A stretch of DNA of 8,922 nucleotides from Desulforhopalus sp. (lineage in GTDB: Bacteria; Desulfobacterota; Desulfobulbia; Desulfobulbales; Desulfocapsaceae). Of this stretch, positions 5,526 through 8,922 are shown one piece after another. The notes beneath the pieces were generated by a model, which saw only the letters and a list, made by a program, of their open reading frames with translations, was not told where the DNA came from and did no database searches. Numbering within the stretch: the first letter of the stretch is position 1; each line of letters opens with the position of its first letter. The stretch covers positions 1-8,922 of the forward strand of contig JALNVI010000089.1 of the NCBI GenBank assembly GCA_023231425.1, in the 5' to 3' direction. Both the position numbers and the translations under genes were made by a program.

Positions 5526-8000
5526 ATGGCAACACTTAATACCCTCAGGGCAGGTGACAAAGCAAGGATCACTGCGGTGAACTGCGAATCTGCACTGAGA
5601 GGTCGTTTCTACTCTTTTGGTGTCGTCAAAGGGGCAAGCCTCGAGGTGACGGAAATCACCCTTGCCCGGCAGACAATGGATATCATCATCAATAAAAGTA
5701 AAATTGCGCTGCGTATCTCAGAAGCCAAACGCATTGATACTGAAGTGATTGAAAAGACGTCACCGGCCAACAAAACAATCCCTTTAGAAGAGATGGGCAA
5801 CAGAACCCCCGTCACCCATCACAAGGGAGGGATGCTGATACGAGTTGCCCTCGCCGGCCAGCCCAATGTTGGAAAGAGCAGTCTGATCAACTCAATCTCC
5901 GATGCGCGGCTGAGGGTTGGCAACTTCGCCGGAGTAACGGTTGAAAAGAAGATGGTGACCTTTAATTACCGCAACTACACTCTCGAAATAACAGATCTGC
6001 CTGGTTCTTATTCCTTGAACGACTATACCCCCGAAGAGAGAGTGACCAAGGAATTCCTCGACCGGGCACAGAAGTATGACATCATTCTCAATGTTGCCGA
6101 CTCCACCAATCTTGAGCGCAACCTCTATCTCACCTACGAACTCCTCTCCCTTGACCGGAAAATGCTTCTCGCTCTTAATATGAGTGATGAGGCTGATAAG
6201 GAACAGATCGTCATTGACGAGGAGCGGCTTTCCGGCCTGCTCGGCATCCCATGTGTGAAAACCAGCGCAGCAAAGCGTACCGGCCTTGAGGAGCTGGTGG
6301 AAACCGTTATTAGAGTTTTTGCAGAGGATTTGAAACCGTCGAAGGTTATTTTTTCCGATCTGGTGGAGAGGGAAATCGAAAAGATGACAAACTTTCTCGC
6401 TAAAGCAAATTCTCCCGATCTTGACAAACACAATTCCTACCGGGCAAGTGCCATTAAAATACTTGCAGGCGACAAGCAGATCTATGAGGCTCTGCATGAC
6501 AAACCGGTATGGGCGCAGTTGCAGCCAATTCTTGATGCCTCCTGGGAGAAAATATATCTGAAATATAACTCCCGTGATATTGAGGATATTTTCAACGATG
6601 AAAAATTCTCTTTCTGCAAAGGAGCAATCACCGAAGTCTCCATCTCTAAAAAGGAGGAGCGCCGTTCCCTGTCGGCAACGCTGGACATCCTTTTCCTCAA
6701 CAAATACATCGGACTTCCCATTTTTCTGGTTTTGATGTGGGGACTTTTCCAGGCGACCTTTGTCATCGGGCAGATTCCCATGGAATGGATAGAGAGCGGC
6801 GTCACCTGGCTGCAAAATACAACTGTTCAGGTCCTTGGCGAAAACTCTCTCTCCGACATGATCTCAAACGGAGCCATCGGCGGGGTGGGAGCAGTGGTTT
6901 CCTTTATCCCCAACATCATGATTCTCTTCCTTGGTATCGCTCTGCTGGAGACCACCGGCTACATGAGCCGGGCGGCCTTTCTGCTCGACGGTTTTCTGCA
7001 CCATTTCGGCCTGCATGGGAAATCTTTTATCCCGCTGATAACAGGTTTCGGCTGCTCTGTTCCCGCCTATATGGCAGCGCGTACCTTAAAAAACCGCAGT
7101 GACCAGCTGCTCACCCTCTTCACCGTAAGTTTCATGTCCTGCGGCGCGAAACTGCCTACCTACATCCTCTTCACCGGGGCTTTTTTCAGCAAGGAAAGCG
7201 CGGGGAACGCCCTCTTCGGGATCTATGTCGGCGGGGCCTTTATCGGTCTTCTCTCGGCCCTGGTTCTGAAGAAAACGGTTTTCAAAGGAAGAAATGAACC
7301 CTTTGTCATGGAGATGCCAAAATATCGCATGCCATCGTTTCAACTGGTAAACAGCATGGTGATGAACCAGACGATGATGTATTTTAAAAAGGCCGGGACA
7401 TATATTCTCGCCGTCTCAATTCTGGTATGGGCTGCAAGTTCCTACCCGAAACAGCCGCACCTGGACGAGGCGTTTAATATACAAATTGCCGGATATGATC
7501 ATCAGATCGAACAACTCCAGGCTCAACCGGAGAGTGAAACTGCTCAGGTGAAACTGACTGAGCTCCATGCAGCAAAAGAGACCCTCAGTAACAAGCATGC
7601 TGAAGAGAATCTAGGGAACTCCTATCTCGGCAAGATAGGCAAATTCTCCGAGCCCTTCTTCAGACCTCTCGGCTACGACTGGAAAATGGCCGTTGCACTG
7701 GAGGCCGGGCTGGCGGCCAAAGAGGTGGTTGTTTCTACCCTGAGCGTACTCTACAACATGGGAGATGCTGATGAGACCTCCATGGGACTCATTGAAAATA
7801 TCCGTAAAAACATCCCGTTTCCGGTGGCGGTTTCCTTTATCGTCTTCGTGATGCTCTATCTGCCCTGCGTTGCTTCGTCGATGGTTTTTGTGAAGGAGAG
7901 CGGCGGCTGGAAATATCTTGGATACCAGTTTGCCTATACTACCGCGGTGGCATGGATTTTCTCTTTCATTGCCTTTCATGTAACGACGCTGCTCACATAA
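5526..8000 (+). CDS. feoB: FeoA-FeoB fusion, ferrous iron transporter
   Basis: 824 aa; takes up Fe(II) across the inner membrane, with a G-protein domain gating the channel. Residues 1-75 are a FeoA (SH3-like) domain, normally a separate protein. A linker follows, then the GTPase: G1 GQPNVGKS (111-118), switch Thr138 in G-V-T-V-E, G3 DLPG (157-160), G4 NMSD (218-221), G5 S-A-A-K (247-250). A helical guanine-dissociation-inhibitor-like region covers about 275-375. The membrane domain begins near 395 and contains both Gate motifs: G-F-G-C-S-V-P-A (507-514) and S-C-G-A-K-L-P-T-Y (538-546). A charged helical insert at about 640-695 precedes the conserved N-S-Y-L-G-K-I-G and L-A-A-K-E-V-V-V segments; Cys780 in Y-L-P-C-V-A-S-S is near the C terminus. 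The start is supported by GGAGG (5517-5521) four bases upstream. It appears full length and functional. Confidence 0.96.
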   Translation: MATLNTLRAGDKARITAVNCESALRGRFYSFGVVKGASLEVTEITLARQTMDIIINKSKIALRISEAKRIDTEVIEKTSPANKTIPLEEMGNRTPVTHHKGGMLIRVALAGQPNVGKSSLINSISDARLRVGNFAGVTVEKKMVTFNYRNYTLEITDLPGSYSLNDYTPEERVTKEFLDRAQKYDIILNVADSTNLERNLYLTYELLSLDRKMLLALNMSDEADKEQIVIDEERLSGLLGIPCVKTSAAKRTGLEELVETVIRVFAEDLKPSKVIFSDLVEREIEKMTNFLAKANSPDLDKHNSYRASAIKILAGDKQIYEALHDKPVWAQLQPILDASWEKIYLKYNSRDIEDIFNDEKFSFCKGAITEVSISKKEERRSLSATLDILFLNKYIGLPIFLVLMWGLFQATFVIGQIPMEWIESGVTWLQNTTVQVLGENSLSDMISNGAIGGVGAVVSFIPNIMILFLGIALLETTGYMSRAAFLLDGFLHHFGLHGKSFIPLITGFGCSVPAYMAARTLKNRSDQLLTLFTVSFMSCGAKLPTYILFTGAFFSKESAGNALFGIYVGGAFIGLLSALVLKKTVFKGRNEPFVMEMPKYRMPSFQLVNSMVMNQTMMYFKKAGTYILAVSILVWAASSYPKQPHLDEAFNIQIAGYDHQIEQLQAQPESETAQVKLTELHAAKETLSNKHAEENLGNSYLGKIGKFSEPFFRPLGYDWKMAVALEAGLAAKEVVVSTLSVLYNMGDADETSMGLIENIRKNIPFPVAVSFIVFVMLYLPCVASSMVFVKESGGWKYLGYQFAYTTAVAWIFSFIAFHVTTLLT

Positions 8001-8043
8001 AGGTGCCTTGAAACAGCTTGTATTTCATTCATATTCAAGGGAC
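7999..8043. repeat. Stem-loop element, copy 2 (direct repeat of 4642-4685)
   Basis: Begins at the feoB stop codon. The central TTGAAACAGCTTGTATTTC and TTCATATT are shared with copy 1. The ends pair as GTGCCTTGAA (8004-8013) with TTCAAGGGAC (8034-8043), nine of ten positions complementary. The stem is longer than in copy 1 and differs in sequence. Lying between feoB and the small downstream gene, it would be part of the feo transcript and could affect mRNA processing or be an inserted repeat. Confidence 0.6.
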
Positions 8044-8112
8044 TCATAATCAGGGAACAACGGCATCCTCTCGCCAGTATGGCTGAGGGATGGCAAGCCC
8101 GAGGAGAAAAAG

Positions 8113-8319
8113 ATGACAGTATATTCGATTCTAGTCTGGGTTATCGTGGCAATCGCCGCGATCTATATGCTTCTCCGTCTTTACAGGACACTTTCCGGCA
8201 AAGGAGGCTGCGGCCAAAGGGGAAAACAAAAGGATATCCGGATTTCAGCAACCACCGGCAAGAAACTTAAAACGCCCTTTCCCATGGCCTCACCGAAAAC
8301 AAAAAATGAAAAGAAATAA
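8113..8319 (+). CDS. FeoB-associated small membrane protein, cysteine-poor
   Basis: 68 aa. One N-terminal membrane helix (about 4-24) is followed by L-Y-R-T-L-S-G-K-G-G-C-G and a basic tail. The position right after feoB and the S-G-K-G-G-C-G segment match the FeoB-associated Cys-rich membrane protein family (PF12669 type), thought to assist Fe(II) transport. Family members usually carry several closely spaced cysteines after this glycine-rich segment; here only one Cys (residue 33) remains, so metal binding by the usual cluster is doubtful. The start is supported by AGGAG (8102-8106) six bases upstream. It probably shares the feoB transcript and ends before the terminator at 8395. Confidence 0.75.
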   Translation: MTVYSILVWVIVAIAAIYMLLRLYRTLSGKGGCGQRGKQKDIRISATTGKKLKTPFPMASPKTKNEKK

Positions 8320-8394
8320 GGGACAAGAGTGCATGGAGCTCTTCTCCTGCAATCTCAGCGACTAATTTTTCCCGCTGACACAGAGACATCCCGC

Positions 8395-8441
8395 ATAATA
8401 AAAAAAGCCGCCTTCTTTCGGAAGGCGGCTTTTTTTATTAT
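8395..8441. terminator. Perfect bidirectional intrinsic terminator
   Basis: Two fully complementary 21-base arms (8395-8415 and 8421-8441) enclose a TTTCG loop. The core stem is GCCGCCTTC/GAAGGCGGC, flanked by seven A on the left and seven T on the right, so it can stop transcription from either side. It ends the feo transcript about 75 bp after the small membrane protein gene and insulates it from the IS remnant on the opposite strand. Confidence 0.95.
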
Positions 8442-8482
8442 TTTTCCCGTAGAGACTCTGCTTTCGTACAGTCTGCACTGCT

Positions 8483-8728
8483 TCAGGGCTTTTTTTTTAT
8501 GGTTTTCTCAGCAAATTTCCGTCTGGCGATTGCTGGGACCTGAGCATCACAGGGATCATATTCCCCTTCAAAAGAGTTACAACGAATTTCACGTGAAATT
8601 GTATCCTTAGAACGATTCAGTGTACCAGCAATCGCAGTCTGAGATCTCCCTGTTTGAAGAAAGGCCATGATCTGGTACTTTTCTAAAAGAGTGCGTTGCC
8701 CCAGCAGCGAGTGCTGGTACCTGTGCCT
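8483..8728 (-). pseudogene. IS30-family transposase remnant (N-terminal helix-turn-helix only)
   Basis: About 81 codons survive of a protein that is normally over 300 aa. Readable in order: R-Y-Q-H-S-L-L, E-K-Y-Q-I-M-A-F-L-Q-T-G, then the helix-turn-helix G-R-S-Q-T-A-I-A-G-T-L-N-R-S-K-D-T-I-S-R-E-I-R, as in IS30 transposases, and a basic A-R-R-K region ending at a TGA (8483-8485). The catalytic DDE core is absent. A GGAGG on the - strand (8734-8738) lies five bases before an AGG codon (8726-8728), where an ATG would be expected, so the start codon may have mutated. A run of nine A just before the TGA could mark a frameshift: removing one A gives K-K-S-P-E-A-V-Q-T-V, which runs on toward the terminator. 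The element is dead as it stands. Confidence 0.75.
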
Positions 8729-8748
8729 GGTAACCTCCGGTCAGGTTG

Positions 8749-8902
8749 TGGTGACGTAATCATACCGGCAGAACAGGATGTAAAATTGATTTCAATGGTG
8801 ATAACTGTGCAACCGTAACCGAATCCGGGAACACCGATAACCCGTGAAACACTACACGCCACGTTGTCACCACGTGGTAATGACGGTAGAATTACATCAC
8901 CA
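8749..8902. repeat. Imperfect inverted repeat around a central segment with a 10-bp palindrome
   Basis: TGGTGACGTAATCATACCGGC (8749-8769) is complementary at 17 of 21 positions to the stretch at 8882-8902. Between them, at 8869-8878, is the perfect palindrome ACCACGTGGT, itself flanked by GTCA and TGAC. It sits directly upstream of the IS30 remnant on that gene's strand, so it may be part of the remnant insertion sequence or a neighbouring one cut by the window edge. No protein-coding content is recognised here. Confidence 0.45.
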
Positions 8903-8922
8903 TCGGTGGAAAATCAGCACAA

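Noticed and set aside
5892..6815. 307-codon frame on the - strand inside feoB
   Set aside because: It lies entirely within the clearly coding GTPase and early membrane domain and shows no family motif.

Overview
The window looks like accessory-rich chromosomal DNA from a Gram-negative bacterium. The fused FeoA-FeoB iron transporter, the TIGR01777 epimerase and the overall protein style would fit a Desulfobacterota-type (deltaproteobacterial) anaerobe. No rRNA or other phylogenetic marker is present, so this is only an inference. All intact genes are on the + strand. The DNA is mosaic: the hydrolase gene looks GC-richer, the epimerase/glycosylase pair AT-richer, and a roughly 1-kb repeat-bearing gap separates them from the iron block.

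Left part (1-2737): a small DUF202/YidH-type membrane protein (225-623) has a cytoplasmic stalk made of ten heptads of the form x-x-R-T-x-L-A. A 341-bp gap with a candidate extended -10 promoter follows. Next is a 590-aa membrane-embedded alpha/beta-hydrolase-like protein (965-2737), whose oxyanion-type HGMGSQ motif and AHSLG nucleophile elbow are about 310 residues apart, with a membrane hairpin between them.

Middle (2916-4504): a tight two-gene unit encodes a TIGR01777-family NAD(P)-binding epimerase and, 14 bp downstream, a protein joining a T4-endonuclease-V-like (pyrimidine dimer glycosylase) N-terminal domain to a DUF1722/YbgA-like C-terminal domain. Both families are often found near photolyase, so this resembles a UV-repair neighbourhood without a photolyase in view.

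Gap (4505-5525): one copy of a 42-bp stem-loop element, nine perfect-length 18-bp tandem repeats (4718-4879), an anonymous open stretch, and an AT-rich leader before the iron genes.

Iron block (5526-8441): an 824-aa FeoA-FeoB fusion (ferrous iron uptake), a second copy of the stem-loop element, a 68-aa FeoB-associated-type membrane peptide that has lost nearly all of the family's cysteines, and a perfect bidirectional terminator. The right edge (8483-8922) holds a decayed IS30-family transposase fragment on the - strand, followed by an imperfect inverted repeat around a palindrome.

The best candidates for something undescribed are the ten-heptad DUF202 protein, the glycosylase-DUF1722 fusion with its non-canonical N terminus, and the paired stem-loop element flanking the feo block.
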